Assembly: GCF_000142805.1 (NCBI RefSeq)
Contig: NC_013084.1
Location: 1,273,854 to 1,337,853, forward strand
Length of the DNA: 64,000 nt
Source: Lachancea thermotolerans CBS 6340
Taxonomy: Eukaryota > Ascomycota > Saccharomycetes > Saccharomycetales > Saccharomycetaceae
Direction of reading: 5' to 3'
Shown here: in pieces, positions 18,185 to 28,828 of the stretch
How the letters are laid out: every line of letters begins with the position of its first letter
Numbering within the stretch: position 1 is the first letter of the stretch
Notes under the pieces: model-generated
The model's input: only the letters and a program-made list of their open reading frames with translations
What the model was told of the DNA's origin: nothing
Database searches by the model: none
Position numbers and translations under genes: made by a program

Positions 18185-18403
18185 TTACAGCGGTGACTGC
18201 TTGTGACCCGTGGCGCTCATGTTGAACTGCACGCTCTTGTGGTAGTTCTCGCACATCTGGCCCATTATCTCCAGGTTGCTGTTACGCGCATTTATATGCT
18301 GCAGCTCCTGGTTGAGCGTCACAACACTCTCGTTCAGACGCTCCACATTGTTGATGATCCGTGATAGGATGTTCTGGTGAACCTGTTCGTAGGGGTTTTC
18401 CAT
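18185..18403 (-). CDS. DAD4: DASH/Dam1 complex subunit
   Basis: 72 residues, exactly the length of S. cerevisiae Dad4 (YDR320C-A). Dad4 is one of the ten proteins of the Dam1/DASH ring that couples kinetochores to microtubule plus ends. The sequence MENPYEQVHQNILSRIINNV and NLEIMGQMCENYHKSVQFN is diagnostic. The frame extends 16 codons upstream to 18451, but alignment fixes the start at 18403. It converges with NOP10. Confidence 0.96.
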   Translation of the reverse strand: MENPYEQVHQNILSRIINNVERLNESVVTLNQELQHINARNSNLEIMGQMCENYHKSVQFNMSATGHKQSPL

Positions 18404-18685
18404 AGTGGTATCCTTGTGCAGCACTCTAACAACTCGTTGATGGGACTGCAAGCGTCGAGAGCAGGACCTCTAGAAGTGTCAAGAAGATCAAAAGTGATAT
18501 TCAAAATTGACCAGCGGATGCGGAACAAGACTGTAGGGTTCTTAGTAGGCCGTCCGCTTGCATTCGCACGTGAGGCTCCCGGAGGGCAGTAAAGTCACAT
18601 CACTAAAAAAAAGACTGTTGAAAATAATAATTGACGTGGGCCAAGTACCCGAAAAACACGGCCAATCAGCACTCCTGAGCAGGAA

Positions 18686-21328
18686 ATGGAAGCAATTGAC
18701 GTTCAGAATCGTTCGTTCGTGGTCCGTTGGCTGAAAGTTCAGCAGGGTGATACTATAACGTATCAGCTGAAGCCATTGAAACGGTCTGTAGACGCAGGGA
18801 TATACAAGCGTCGAACCACGATCAACGACGACGCCTTCGAAAGAGACAGCGGTGCTTCCAGCTCTGATGCCAGTCCACACTCCCCTAGCAAGTCCAATGG
18901 AGGCGTAGGGAGCGTCCACATTGCCCCAGACACCAAGGCGTTGCTCGATTATGCTATCAATCGGAGCAACTCCTCGCTAGAAGAGTTCGCTACAAGGCAA
19001 CGTTCGAAGTCAATTGCGGCAGTACAACACTTGACTCAGGATATTCCACTGGACAAGAAATTGATTGCCCAGGGTTTCAGACAAGTGCAATGGTTAGGAA
19101 CTATTTCGGGAAATGATCTCATTGAGGGGTCATTACAGGCAGATGAAGACGGGTATTATGCGTTTGTTCTCGACAACACCGCGTCAAAGACTGCGAAAAA
19201 GAAAATCCTAATGAGTGTAGCAAATAAGACACAAGATCTTGACGTTCCAGTTCACCGGTCTCGCTCTCAACTTGTGCGTGTCAAACAAGGCCGTATCTTA
19301 CAAGGCTACATGCTCAAAAAAAGGAGAAAGAAGCTACAAGGATTCACAAAGCGGTTTTTCAAGCTTGATTTGAAGTACAAAGCCCTGTCCTACTACCTAA
19401 ACGAGCACAATAACGTATGCAGGGGCGAGATCATCATCCCTTTGGCCACTGTCAGTGCAAACAAAATGACGAGACTCATTGTCATCGACTCTGGAATGGA
19501 ACTCTGGGTTTTAAAGGCCAAAGATGAAGCTTCGTGGGGCGAGTGGATCCAGGCGCTACAAGACTGTTACAAAAAAGAGGAAAAACACACAAATTCTCAA
19601 ACCCAAGACCAGTTAGATCCCTCCAGCATTTTGGCTCATCTCAAGTTGATTGGGAAGAAGCTTAACTTTTGTAAAACCAAGTCTCTGCTTTACGCTCCAA
19701 TAGAGACAAGGACGCCTAGATCTGGTAGTCACAACAGCTCTGCTTCGCGGACTTCGTCAATGACGTCAGTATCCAACTTTTTTGGCAAACATAAGAACGC
19801 CTCTCAAGAAGGTTTGAATTCAGCAGCGGATGGTCATGAAGAAATTTTGCCCAGTTCACCTCATAAACACGCGCTTTATAAAGAAATCAGTGAAATCGAG
19901 GAGCTGGTACAACAATGGATGGAGACAAGTTCAAGCGCGGTACAAAGAAATTCAAGTTCCGAAAACCCTTCAATTTTTAGCGATGAGTTCTATGATGCTG
20001 AAGACGATAACCTGTCTCCCGAGTCCGACACCGGTGTGATTATGCTGAATGACGAAGAGGGCGTAAATGCCTTAAAGTTGTCGCAGAAAGATACAACTGA
20101 GAAGCCTTATGATAACGATGATGATGCCTCCTCTAAATATGACACAGAGTTCGTTCAGAAGAGCGCTCCAGCTTCCACTGGAGGTGACCTATATCCTCTT
20201 CCGGGGCCAACTTGCGTGAAGCGGCGTGACGACGTACCAGAAGCCGCCGCTACTCCGCCTAGCCTTCTGTCGTTTTTGAGAAAGAATGTTGGAAAGGACT
20301 TGACGGCTATTTCAATGCCCATTACCTCTAATGAACCTATTACGATACTACAAATGCTGTCGGAAACTTTTGAATATTCTGAGTTACTGAACAAGGCAGC
20401 TTCCACTGCTGACGAGGTCAGCCGCATGGCCCAAGTTGTGGCATTCGCGTGTTCGTACCTATCTATGCATCGGAGCAAAGTTCGGGCTCTACGGAAACCA
20501 TTTAACCCGCTATTAGGCGAAACTTTCGAGCTTGTGCGCGAAGACAAGGGAATGAGATTGATAGCAGAGAAGGTGTCCCACAAGCCTCAGATATTTGCAT
20601 TTCATGTAGACCACGATCTTTGGGAGATATCATACTCTGTTTCGCCGGTTCAAAAGTTTTGGGGAAAATCAATTGAGTTTGTGAATGAAGGTGAAATTAA
20701 ACTCACCATCAAGTCTATTGGCGAGCGCTATGTTTGGTCTCAACCAAACACTATCCTCAAAAACCTTTTCGCCGGCGAAAGATATATTGAACCTGCAAAC
20801 CACATGGAAGTCGTTTCATCACATAATATGAAGGCTAGGGTTGCTTTCAAAGCTGCAGGGATGTTCAGTGGTCGTTCCGAAGACTTGTCTATAGTCATCC
20901 ACAGTGGTTCGAAGCAGGTCGGCCTGTTGAAAGGTCACTGGACTAAAAGTATTGTGAACTCTCAGAACGGCGAGACAATATGGGAAATTGGCGAGCTGGT
21001 TCCCAATCAGGAGAAGAAGTACGGTTTCACTAAATTCACCGCCAACTTGAATGAAATAACTGAGATTGAACAGAGCCAAATTCCTATCACTGACTCAAGA
21101 ATGAGACCCGATCTGCGGCTCTACGAGAAGGGTCACGTCGACGAAGCTGAGAAGCTCAAACTTGAGCTTGAGCAAGAACAGCGTGTCAGGCGCCAAGAGA
21201 GCAAGGATGTTCAGCCCCAGTACTTCAAGCGCTTGTCAGAGAAGCAATGGGTTTTCATTCAAGGGCCGCAGAGCTACTGGGAAAGGAGAAGAAGACATGA
21301 CTGGGAGGGGCTAGTCCCATTATGGTGA
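18686..21328 (+). CDS. OSH3: Oxysterol-binding-protein homologue
   Basis: 880 residues (S. cerevisiae Osh3, YHR073W, 996; the linkers here are shorter). Osh3 works at ER-plasma membrane contact sites, binding PI4P and assisting Sac1. The domain order is intact: an N-terminal GOLD-type region (MEAIDVQNRSFVVRWLK), a PH domain at about 205-295 (RILQGYMLKKRRKKLQGFTKRFFKL), an FFAT motif EFYDAED at 434-440 that should bind the VAP protein Scs2, and the ORP lipid-binding domain from about 525 (LSFLRKNVGKDLTAI, RKPFNPLLGETFELV, EKVSHKPQ). In EKVSHKPQ the family's usual HHP/RP pair is HKP, a small change. The start ATG is the first in frame. Confidence 0.95.
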   Translation: MEAIDVQNRSFVVRWLKVQQGDTITYQLKPLKRSVDAGIYKRRTTINDDAFERDSGASSSDASPHSPSKSNGGVGSVHIAPDTKALLDYAINRSNSSLEEFATRQRSKSIAAVQHLTQDIPLDKKLIAQGFRQVQWLGTISGNDLIEGSLQADEDGYYAFVLDNTASKTAKKKILMSVANKTQDLDVPVHRSRSQLVRVKQGRILQGYMLKKRRKKLQGFTKRFFKLDLKYKALSYYLNEHNNVCRGEIIIPLATVSANKMTRLIVIDSGMELWVLKAKDEASWGEWIQALQDCYKKEEKHTNSQTQDQLDPSSILAHLKLIGKKLNFCKTKSLLYAPIETRTPRSGSHNSSASRTSSMTSVSNFFGKHKNASQEGLNSAADGHEEILPSSPHKHALYKEISEIEELVQQWMETSSSAVQRNSSSENPSIFSDEFYDAEDDNLSPESDTGVIMLNDEEGVNALKLSQKDTTEKPYDNDDDASSKYDTEFVQKSAPASTGGDLYPLPGPTCVKRRDDVPEAAATPPSLLSFLRKNVGKDLTAISMPITSNEPITILQMLSETFEYSELLNKAASTADEVSRMAQVVAFACSYLSMHRSKVRALRKPFNPLLGETFELVREDKGMRLIAEKVSHKPQIFAFHVDHDLWEISYSVSPVQKFWGKSIEFVNEGEIKLTIKSIGERYVWSQPNTILKNLFAGERYIEPANHMEVVSSHNMKARVAFKAAGMFSGRSEDLSIVIHSGSKQVGLLKGHWTKSIVNSQNGETIWEIGELVPNQEKKYGFTKFTANLNEITEIEQSQIPITDSRMRPDLRLYEKGHVDEAEKLKLELEQEQRVRRQESKDVQPQYFKRLSEKQWVFIQGPQSYWERRRRHDWEGLVPLW

Positions 21329-21509
21329 GAAAATAGACCATAGAGCCTCTTAAATATTCGGATAAGTAAATTTAATGACCTAATGCCGTTTTCTCGACAT
21401 TTTTGTTGACCGTTGATCATTTCGTGTGCACAAGTTTTTGACAAATATTTTTAAGTTTAATTTAATTATGATGCGATGACTTCAAGAAAGACTAACGCGA
21501 AGAAACACA

Positions 21510-22637
21510 ATGCCCAACGAAGACATCGAAATCAACACAATTTGTTCAGATTTGGAATCTTCTCAATTCACCCTCCATGCATGCTGCAATGATGACCACA
21601 AAATCGATGAAAAGTCTGCTCCTAGAAGACTTCCCAAAATAAAAATTTTTGGCACTGGAGGAACAATTGCTTCCAAAGGCGCTTCCTCGTCGGACACGGC
21701 TGACTACCACGTTGACTTAACGATTCAGCAGTTGTTACAAGCGGTCCCAGATATTTCGGGTATTTGCGAGATTGACTACGAGCAGCTATGCAATGTGGAC
21801 TCGAAAGAAATCAACGAGAGCGTCCTTCTCAAAATTTACGCTGGTGTCTCCTCTGCTCTACAGACATTTGACGGCATTGTCATCACGCATGGTACTGACA
21901 CTTTGGCCGAGACCACTTTCTTCATCGAAAGCACAATCGACTCCGGGGATGTTCCAATCGTGTTCGTGGGCTCCATGAGACCATCCACGAGTATTTCAGC
22001 GGACGGTCCCATGAACCTCTACCAGGCCATTTGCATTGCGGCAGACAAACAGTCTCGTGGTCGTGGTGTATTGGTGTCTCTCAACGACCAGATCTCTGCA
22101 GGTTATTATATAACCAAGACTAATGCCAACACGTTGGACTCCTTCAATGTCAGACAAGGCTACCTGGGCAACTTCGTCAACAACGAAATCCACTACTACT
22201 ACCCCCCTGTTAAGCCAATGGTATGCCACAAATTCAAGCTGCAATTGAGCCTTGACAAAACCCTAATTTCAAGAACGACCTTCCCAACGGTGCACATTGT
22301 GTACGCGCATCAGTCCATAAGCCCCGCTCTCATTGAGCTCGTTTCGCAGCACTGTGAGGGTATGGTTATCGCTACTTTGGGTGCTGGTTCCTTGCCAGCG
22401 ATCGTAAATGACAAAGTGCTGGACCTGCGAATTCCTGTCGTATACTCAAAAAGATCGATGGATGGCATGATCCCCAAAGCCAATCTTCCAAAGCCCAAGG
22501 GCAAGGACTTTTTCAATATTGTTGCTTCCGGTTACCTAAACCCCGAGAAGAGTAGAATTCTACTACAGCTTTGCTTGTTTGAGAAATTCACGGTTGAAGA
22601 GATCAGGGAAGTGTTTAGCGGTGTGTACGGAGGATGA
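21510..22637 (+). CDS. ASP1: Cytosolic L-asparaginase, type I
   Basis: 375 residues (S. cerevisiae Asp1, YDR321W, 381). It hydrolyses asparagine to aspartate and ammonia. Both family signatures are present: [10 protein letters not shown] at about 48-57 with the first catalytic Thr, and [12 protein letters not shown] at about 124-135 with the second Thr-Asp pair. [21 protein letters not shown] is the adjoining substrate region. There is no signal peptide, consistent with the intracellular form rather than the secreted Asp3 type. Confidence 0.95.
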   Translation: MPNEDIEINTICSDLESSQFTLHACCNDDHKIDEKSAPRRLPKIKIFGTGGTIASKGASSSDTADYHVDLTIQQLLQAVPDISGICEIDYEQLCNVDSKEINESVLLKIYAGVSSALQTFDGIVITHGTDTLAETTFFIESTIDSGDVPIVFVGSMRPSTSISADGPMNLYQAICIAADKQSRGRGVLVSLNDQISAGYYITKTNANTLDSFNVRQGYLGNFVNNEIHYYYPPVKPMVCHKFKLQLSLDKTLISRTTFPTVHIVYAHQSISPALIELVSQHCEGMVIATLGAGSLPAIVNDKVLDLRIPVVYSKRSMDGMIPKANLPKPKGKDFFNIVASGYLNPEKSRILLQLCLFEKFTVEEIREVFSGVYGG

Positions 22638-22685
22638 AGTTATGTACCGTATATTTTTTGACGCAATAGGCCTAGCAATACAATT

Positions 22686-22701
22686 GCAATTGCGCAATTG
22701 C
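22686..22701. repeat. Perfect 16-bp palindrome
   Basis: GCAATTGCGCAATTGC equals its own reverse complement. It lies 49 bases after the ASP1 stop codon and could act in transcription termination or factor binding; no function is known to me. Confidence 0.8.
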
Positions 22702-23880
22702 TGCTTTTTATTCGCATAGTCGAAGTGAAGCCTTATGTGGAGAGCAAGAGTTTACAGGAGCTCGGCCACTGCGTCTTGAAACAAATAATACTGCCAAGTT
22801 TATCATTCTAAGCTTGAATGCCATCTCTGGGCTCGTGTTATTGAAGTACTGCGGTTAGTAAGTTCGCATGCTTCATAGCGCTATGCGATTACTCGTACAA
22901 AGTGTCATTCTTTAACCTTGGCGGCTATCCTTTGAAAGTTCGAAAGAATGCATTTGGGCAAAATTCTGAGATATAAACGAAGCCCCCGCGAATAGAATAA
23001 CAAAACAAGGATAAAAGAACGAGGACTACCACACCACTCTTCTTTCAACAACGAATTCCAGTAGTGCCGTTGGAATAATGAACGCGGAGTTGAGAAAAAA
23101 TAAGCACGGGTTGACGAGTCAATGATCGCGAACGTGCAATACAAAAGCTTTAGCAAAGTTAGCAAACTGAGCAGCATGTATATTACTCATCTATGGTAGT
23201 AATTTTGCAGCTCAGTACCACAGTGAGCTGACGGAATTGCCGCGACAGGTACGCCCCAGATACCAGCTGGGTCTGTATTAGCTTTGCTAACCTAACTTGA
23301 TTCAAACCCAACAGTGAATTCTCACTGGCTACAAGCAACGGGAGCTTCCCTTCTATTCAGCCGACAAACATAACCTCAGGCGTCGTTCTTGGCATCTGGC
23401 GGTACACCGTCTATTTGTGAAAGCAATGCTCAATTTTGAGACACTTCACGAGCAAGCTGTATGTTGTGAAGAACAAGGTCTAAGATGCATTTGTCGTAAC
23501 GCTTGGCGCCAGGCGAACTCTTTTGCGCTCAATAAAACTAACGGATTTTTTTTGAATCGATGCCGAGGGATAAGTCAGCACGTTGATTAGTACGAGATTC
23601 CAAAAACGAAAGAAAGAACCTTAAAGAACTGCCAGTGACAATTGCGAACTCATGTCCTCGGTGCCGGGGACAGTTCGACAAATTCACGCTTTCTAGGCGC
23701 ATATGTCAAGGAAAAAAGTGGAGCGAAGACAAAAATCGCAGGCGTTGATACACTTTGTTGAATCAGGGTATGCCAAAAATCTCAAGACAACCCTTTCAAG
23801 TCATCGAACGCGGGCCAGAGTTATACCTTTATTTTTCATAAAAACTGAGCAGACTTGGTAACTTCGTTTACCAGTCAAAA

Positions 23881-24123
23881 ATGACCACTAACCCGACCGC
23901 AATACTGCTCACACAATCCGGCTTAAACAAGGAGGAGAACGGTTTTCCGTACCATTCCTATAGCAATTCCAATAATCTTAGGCTCCTTTTCGTGCCTGGG
24001 GCAGAAACTCTCTCCAGCTTCTTTATGGTATTCGGAGCCTTGTCACATGTCCTAATAAACGAAAATCGCTATCTGCGCCATGTAAACAGGGTCACAATGC
24101 CCAATTTCCTGCAGAGAAATTGA
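23881..24123 (+). CDS. Unrecognised small ORF, 80 codons
   Basis: The ATG has a favourable yeast context (CAAAAATGACC) and a TTATACC/TTTATTTT region about 55 bases upstream. The predicted peptide has one mildly hydrophobic stretch (LFVPGAETLSSFFMVFGAL) and no family I recognise. It ends 63 bases before the start codon of the oxygenase, so it could be a separate small gene, an upstream ORF, or chance. Confidence 0.2.
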   Translation: MTTNPTAILLTQSGLNKEENGFPYHSYSNSNNLRLLFVPGAETLSSFFMVFGALSHVLINENRYLRHVNRVTMPNFLQRN

Positions 24124-24186
24124 TGCTTATCTAGATTAAGATGGTCCCAACTCGAGAAACCTTCTTTGAAAGACTGCCATAAAGCC

Positions 24187-25236
24187 ATGTCTAAGGTCCT
24201 GAAGGTAGTGGACATTTCTGAGCCAATCGAAAGCATCAGCGATACGCTGCTCGAAGCTGCTAGAGAGCAGGGCTTCCTATTTGTTGAAGGCCATGATTTC
24301 ACGCAGGAAGAAGTTGACATCTTATTCACCCTCTCCAAGCAGTTCTTTGAGGAAACTCCAGACGACGTAAAAAGCCAGTATAGCATCAACAAAAACAATA
24401 TTGGCTACACGCATTTCACGAATGAGCAGCTAGACCCCCGCAAGGCCCGTGATTTCAAAGAGGGCTACAACTTTGGATTTATCAACTTCAAAACGGGCCA
24501 ATTCAATATAAATGAAGACGAATACATGGGCAAAGAAAACACCGACTCTCAGCGCACCAGCGGCAGCAAAAACGATGTCCCAACGTTTTTCCAATCCAAG
24601 CAGGAGCTCATTTCTCGTACTACGCAAAAACTGCATGCAACTGCTGCTAGGATTTTAGAGGTGATGACAAGAGGGCTGCAGGTCGAAGACCCTGAGTTTT
24701 TCACTAGCAAGCACCGCCCTGACAAGCCAAGCGGCTGCGTTTTCCGGATGTTGCGTTATCCTTTGATAAGAGAGGATTTGGACGCGACCCTTGACTACGA
24801 CCCAACCATCAGGGCCGGCGCACACACGGACTATGGCTCTCTCACACTTTTATTCCAACGCGAGGGGCAGCAAGGCTTGCAGCTCCAGACTGGTGACCCG
24901 GAAAATAACGACGGCTGGACCGAGGTTCCTTTCGTTCGCTCCAAGTACGAGGGTAAAGCACCACCGCTTGTGGTCAATTTCGGCGATCTTCTTTCCTACT
25001 GGACTAATGGTGTACTGAAGAGCACGGTCCACAGGGTCAAATTCTCTCCTGGGGAATCACGCGAATCTGACCGTTACTCAATCGTCTTCTTCGTTCACCC
25101 CGAGAACTCCACATTGCTAACTCCTGTTCCTAGTGAACTAGTGGCTTCTGCTGGAAATGGAGCGGCTCCTCCAACAATCACTGCTGCGCAGCACCTTCAG
25201 GAGCGACTGGCCGCCACCTATGAGTCCAGAACTTAG
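24187..25236 (+). CDS. 2-oxoglutarate/Fe(II)-dependent oxygenase (isopenicillin N synthase-like)
   Basis: 349 residues from the ATG at 24187. N-terminal region (VVDISEPIESISDTLLEAAREQGFLFVEGHDF) is typical of the DIOX_N domain. The jelly-roll 2OG-Fe(II) domain has a complete iron triad: His and Asp in GAHTDYGSLTLLFQ and the distal His in STVHRVKF; RYSIVFF supplies the Arg-x-Ser that binds 2-oxoglutarate. No mitochondrial or secretory signal is apparent. The substrate cannot be told. It stands between ASP1 and QNS1, where merging the two S. cerevisiae regions predicts nothing, and I know no close S. cerevisiae homologue. Many fungi carry relatives, so ancestral loss in Saccharomyces or local insertion are both possible. 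Confidence 0.88.
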   Translation: MSKVLKVVDISEPIESISDTLLEAAREQGFLFVEGHDFTQEEVDILFTLSKQFFEETPDDVKSQYSINKNNIGYTHFTNEQLDPRKARDFKEGYNFGFINFKTGQFNINEDEYMGKENTDSQRTSGSKNDVPTFFQSKQELISRTTQKLHATAARILEVMTRGLQVEDPEFFTSKHRPDKPSGCVFRMLRYPLIREDLDATLDYDPTIRAGAHTDYGSLTLLFQREGQQGLQLQTGDPENNDGWTEVPFVRSKYEGKAPPLVVNFGDLLSYWTNGVLKSTVHRVKFSPGESRESDRYSIVFFVHPENSTLLTPVPSELVASAGNGAAPPTITAAQHLQERLAATYESRT

Positions 25237-25460
25237 TTGATTGACATCTCGAATATACTTGTATTTATGCAGATTAGCATTGAAGCTTTAGGAGGTTTGC
25301 GATGTTCCGAAATCGTTGTGTGTATGTATTAAAGGATTTCACAGACAGAATCATCTTCAACTAGGGAGTTCAATTTTGCTCATCGTTGAAATTTGAACCT
25401 TTGAAAACTTCAATCCAAGATAAGGAACAATTCGTTGACACAGCTGAGAATACAGCAGTA

Positions 25461-27605
25461 ATGTCACACCTCGTTACGGTTGCAACTTGTAACTTGAATC
25501 AATGGGCGCTCGATTTCGAGGGCAACAGGGATCGGATTCTGGAATCCATCAGAATTGCCAAGGAGAGAGGCGCACGGCTTCGTGTTGGCCCTGAACTCGA
25601 AGTGTCTGGATATGGATGCCTGGACCACTTTTTGGAAAACGATCTATATCTACATTGTTGGGAAATGTATGCGCAGATTATCAAGCGGGAAGATACTCGC
25701 GGCATTTTACTGGACATAGGGATGCCTGTTTTGCATAAGAATGTCCGTTACAACTGTCGTCTGCTATCTTTTGATGGCCGCATTCTGTTCATTAGACCTA
25801 AGATATGGCTAGCTAACGATGGCAATTATCGTGAGATGCGGTTCTTCACGCCTTGGATGAAGGCAACACAGGTTGAGGAATTTCTGCTACCTCCATTGAT
25901 TCAGAAGATCACGGGACAGCGGATAGTACCATTTGGGGATGCTGTAATTCGGACGTTGGATACCTGCATAGGCGCCGAAACCTGCGAAGAACTTTTCACA
26001 CCCCAATCGCCCCACATTGCGATGTCCTTGGACGGCGTTGAAATCATAACTAACTCCTCTGGTTCTCACCACGAATTGAGAAAACTTAACAGAAGGTTGG
26101 AACTCATCACCAGCGCCACAAGACGTTGCGGCGGCGTTTATCTGTACGCCAATCAACGTGGGTGTGATGGAGACCGTTTGTACTACGACGGTTGTGCCCT
26201 GATTGCTGTCAACGGCAAAATAGTAGCCCAAGGAAGCCAGTTTTCTTTGAAAGACGTGGAGGTTGTCACTGCCGCTGTTGACTTGGAGGAGGTCAGAAAC
26301 CACAGAGCCTCTATCATTTCCCGTGGGCTACAGGCTGCTGAGTCGAAAGTGGTATTCCAGAGAATTGATCTCGAAGAGGAATTGGCTCCAATGGGCAACC
26401 GTTTCAATCCCAAGATTTCGCCTGCCAAGGCAAGGGAGTTTCACTATCACACCCCAGAAGAAGAAATCGCCTTGGGCCCCGCTTGCTGGCTATGGGACTA
26501 CTTGAGGCGTTGCAATGGTACTGGTTTTTTCTTGCCATTGTCCGGCGGAATCGATTCTTGCGCCACGGCTGTTATTGTCCACTCCATGTGCCGACTGGTA
26601 GTACAAGAGTGCAAGGAGGGCAATGAACAGGTGCTTGCCGATGCACGCAAACTGGCGCGCAAGGACCCAGAGTGGGTACCCGCCACTCCGCAGGACCTAG
26701 CGAGCTGCTTGTTCCACACCTGCTTCATGGGTACAACAAATTCTTCGAAGGATACCAGATCCAGGGCCCGTGAACTTGCCAAGGTCATTTCCTCGTACCA
26801 TGTGGACTTTAATATGGACAATGTGGTCAGCAGCGTTGTGAGCCTCTTTGAAATCACAACAGGGAAAAAACCCATTTATAAGATATTTGGCGGCTCCCAG
26901 GTAGAGAATCTGGCTCTGCAAAATATCCAGGCTCGCTTGCGTATGGTTTTGGCATACCTTTTCGCACAGTTGCTGCCATGGGTTCGCCGCATTCCTAACG
27001 GCGGAAGTTTGCTGGTGTTGGGAAGCGCCAACGTAGATGAATGTCTGAGAGGATATCTGACAAAGTATGACTGTTCCTCAGCAGATATCAACCCAATTGG
27101 CGGTATTTCTAAAACGGACTTGAAGAAGTTCATATCGTATGCTTCAAAGGCGTTCGATATGCCAATTTTGGATGAGTTCGTGAGCGCGACGCCAACTGCT
27201 GAGCTGGAGCCCACCACGAAGGATTACGTGCAGTCGGACGAGATTGACATGGGGATGACATATGAGGAGCTAAGCATCTTTGGATACTTGAGAAAAGTTG
27301 AAAAATGCGGGCCTTATTCGATGTTCCTGAAACTGCTGCACGAGTGGACTCCAAGGCTAAGCCCTGCGCAGGTTGCGGAGAAGGTAAAGCGGTTCTTCTT
27401 CTTCTACGCTATTAACAGGCACAAGCAGACAGTGATCACACCAAGCTACCACGCTGAGCAGTACTCCCCCGATGACAACCGTTTCGATTTGAGGCCATTC
27501 TTGATAAACCCTCGTTTCGCTTGGGCGTCGAAGAAGATCGACCAAGTGGTTGAGCAGTGCGAAGGCAAGGATGCCTGCGAACTGGACATTATGTCTGTTG
27601 AGTAG
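25461..27605 (+). CDS. QNS1: Glutamine-dependent NAD+ synthetase
   Basis: 714 residues, the same length as S. cerevisiae Qns1 (YHR074W). It converts deamido-NAD+ to NAD+, the last common step of NAD synthesis. An N-terminal nitrilase-type glutaminase domain (about 5-300) carries Cys175 in [10 protein letters not shown] as the expected nucleophile; the C-terminal synthetase domain has the PP-loop [10 protein letters not shown] from 361. The frame is open upstream to 25386, but family alignment starts at [16 protein letters not shown] (25461). It converges with PPE1, 48 bases apart. Confidence 0.96.
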   Translation: MSHLVTVATCNLNQWALDFEGNRDRILESIRIAKERGARLRVGPELEVSGYGCLDHFLENDLYLHCWEMYAQIIKREDTRGILLDIGMPVLHKNVRYNCRLLSFDGRILFIRPKIWLANDGNYREMRFFTPWMKATQVEEFLLPPLIQKITGQRIVPFGDAVIRTLDTCIGAETCEELFTPQSPHIAMSLDGVEIITNSSGSHHELRKLNRRLELITSATRRCGGVYLYANQRGCDGDRLYYDGCALIAVNGKIVAQGSQFSLKDVEVVTAAVDLEEVRNHRASIISRGLQAAESKVVFQRIDLEEELAPMGNRFNPKISPAKAREFHYHTPEEEIALGPACWLWDYLRRCNGTGFFLPLSGGIDSCATAVIVHSMCRLVVQECKEGNEQVLADARKLARKDPEWVPATPQDLASCLFHTCFMGTTNSSKDTRSRARELAKVISSYHVDFNMDNVVSSVVSLFEITTGKKPIYKIFGGSQVENLALQNIQARLRMVLAYLFAQLLPWVRRIPNGGSLLVLGSANVDECLRGYLTKYDCSSADINPIGGISKTDLKKFISYASKAFDMPILDEFVSATPTAELEPTTKDYVQSDEIDMGMTYEELSIFGYLRKVEKCGPYSMFLKLLHEWTPRLSPAQVAEKVKRFFFFYAINRHKQTVITPSYHAEQYSPDDNRFDLRPFLINPRFAWASKKIDQVVEQCEGKDACELDIMSVE

Positions 27606-27653
27606 ATTTAGTGACGCAGTTAAGGGCCAATCTATGTATGCAGTTTTAAGCGG

Positions 27654-28751
27654 TTAGGTGTTGGCCTTTTTAGTCCAGTTTGTCTTGATAACAACACTCT
27701 TGGTGTCGTTGCGCCTCCAGAAGTCTACGAGGGTTATGGCGGTCTTGACAGGAGCGTCCTCCTCAATGAAGTGGCCGGACTCTTGAAAGACTACCAGCTG
27801 AAATTTACCTTGCATCTGCCCTATCATGAGCTCGCGGTCCAGGTTGTCGTTGCCGGCAAGAATCAGAAGCTTGCTAGTGGGCAGAGCTACAAACCTGCGA
27901 GAGAGCGACTGGAACCAGGTATCCCAGAACGGCTTGAAGATCTGCAGATTGGTTCTGCGCACGACCTTACCGGAGGACGTGGGCACAAATAGACTGGGGA
28001 CGACGATCTCGGCGCTTGACCTGAGGCGCGAGAGGCCTCTTTTTACGTGCCAGTCTATCGCGTTTGCATAGCTGGGGAAGACGTTGGGCGTGTTGCTGAG
28101 GAAAGAGTCGACCTTGCTGAGGGCGAGGATGGCGGCCTCCTCGACGATGTCGAGCATCGCGAGGCCGGCGACTTTTGTGCGCAGCGCAGGGTCGAGGCTC
28201 GGGAAGACGTTGGTGCATATGCTGCCTCCAAGGCTGTGGCCCGTGATGACAAGCGTGAAGGTGGGCGAGGCTGGGAGCGCCTGCAGATGAGTGTGGTGGA
28301 ACCACGCGATAAGCTCCCGGAAGTCGCGCACGAAGGCGTCGAGGCTGTAGTCCGCGGGGTGCGCCGCGGCGTCGACGGGCGCGGTGAGGCCGTGGCCCCT
28401 AGCGTCGAAGGCGAAGGAGCCGCACCGGCCGTCCAGCTGCTCGTGCAGGGCCTTGGCGAGTGGGGCGAAGCTGAGCCCGGAGGACCCAGCGCCGTGGTGG
28501 AAAATAAATATGGGCACGGAAGTGGTGTTGGAGGGGTCCGCGAGCTCTGACGCGGCGGGCAGCGAGAAGTAGGTATTGAAATCGAGGCCGCGGTCGCCTA
28601 TCTGCACGCGGGCGTTCTGCTGAAAGAAGTCGTGCCAGGTAGGGAGCCCTGCGGGAGCGGGCGCCGCGGGAGCGGGCTGCGAGGCCGCGCCCAGCTGGGC
28701 GTCGGCCTTGCCCAGCTTTTCGAGTAGTGCACGGCGAAGGTCGTCGGACAT
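27654..28751 (-). CDS. PPE1: Protein phosphatase methylesterase
   Basis: 365 residues (S. cerevisiae Ppe1, YHR075C, 400). It removes the methyl ester from the C-terminal leucine of PP2A catalytic subunits. An alpha/beta-hydrolase fold is visible: oxyanion region FHHGAGSSGLSF, nucleophile motif GHSLGGS with Ser at about 173, and the late acid/His segments ending in ESGHFIEEDAP. The frame stays open to 28919, but the family start MSDDLRR is at 28751. The linker after the first 20 residues is shorter and Ala/Pro-rich compared with S. cerevisiae. The 5' half is very GC-rich. This is the last gene of synteny block A. Confidence 0.94.
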   Translation of the reverse strand: MSDDLRRALLEKLGKADAQLGAASQPAPAAPAPAGLPTWHDFFQQNARVQIGDRGLDFNTYFSLPAASELADPSNTTSVPIFIFHHGAGSSGLSFAPLAKALHEQLDGRCGSFAFDARGHGLTAPVDAAAHPADYSLDAFVRDFRELIAWFHHTHLQALPASPTFTLVITGHSLGGSICTNVFPSLDPALRTKVAGLAMLDIVEEAAILALSKVDSFLSNTPNVFPSYANAIDWHVKRGLSRLRSSAEIVVPSLFVPTSSGKVVRRTNLQIFKPFWDTWFQSLSRRFVALPTSKLLILAGNDNLDRELMIGQMQGKFQLVVFQESGHFIEEDAPVKTAITLVDFWRRNDTKSVVIKTNWTKKANT

Positions 28752-28828
28752 GGTTGGAGCCGTGGTGGCAGAGGCCGGGGAGGTTGTAAGCGGGCGGCGA
28801 TGCGGTTTTGGAGGGGCAGGTGATACCG

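Larger units (their letters stand above)
22638..24186. other. Long intergene ASP1-oxygenase
   Basis: This 1.55-kb stretch contains no convincing gene. It holds a perfect 16-bp palindrome at 22686-22701 and an 80-codon ORF at 23881-24123 in good start context. A 90-codon minus-strand ORF at 22905-23177 shows no recognisable features and starts at a non-ATG codon. Confidence 0.55.

Noticed and set aside
22905-23177. 90-codon minus-strand ORF between ASP1 and the oxygenase
   Set aside because: It starts at a non-ATG codon and has no recognisable family or favourable context.
25305-25311. TTCCGAA resembling the CDEIII core
   Set aside because: No CDEI and no AT-rich CDEII nearby; it lies in the short QNS1 upstream region.
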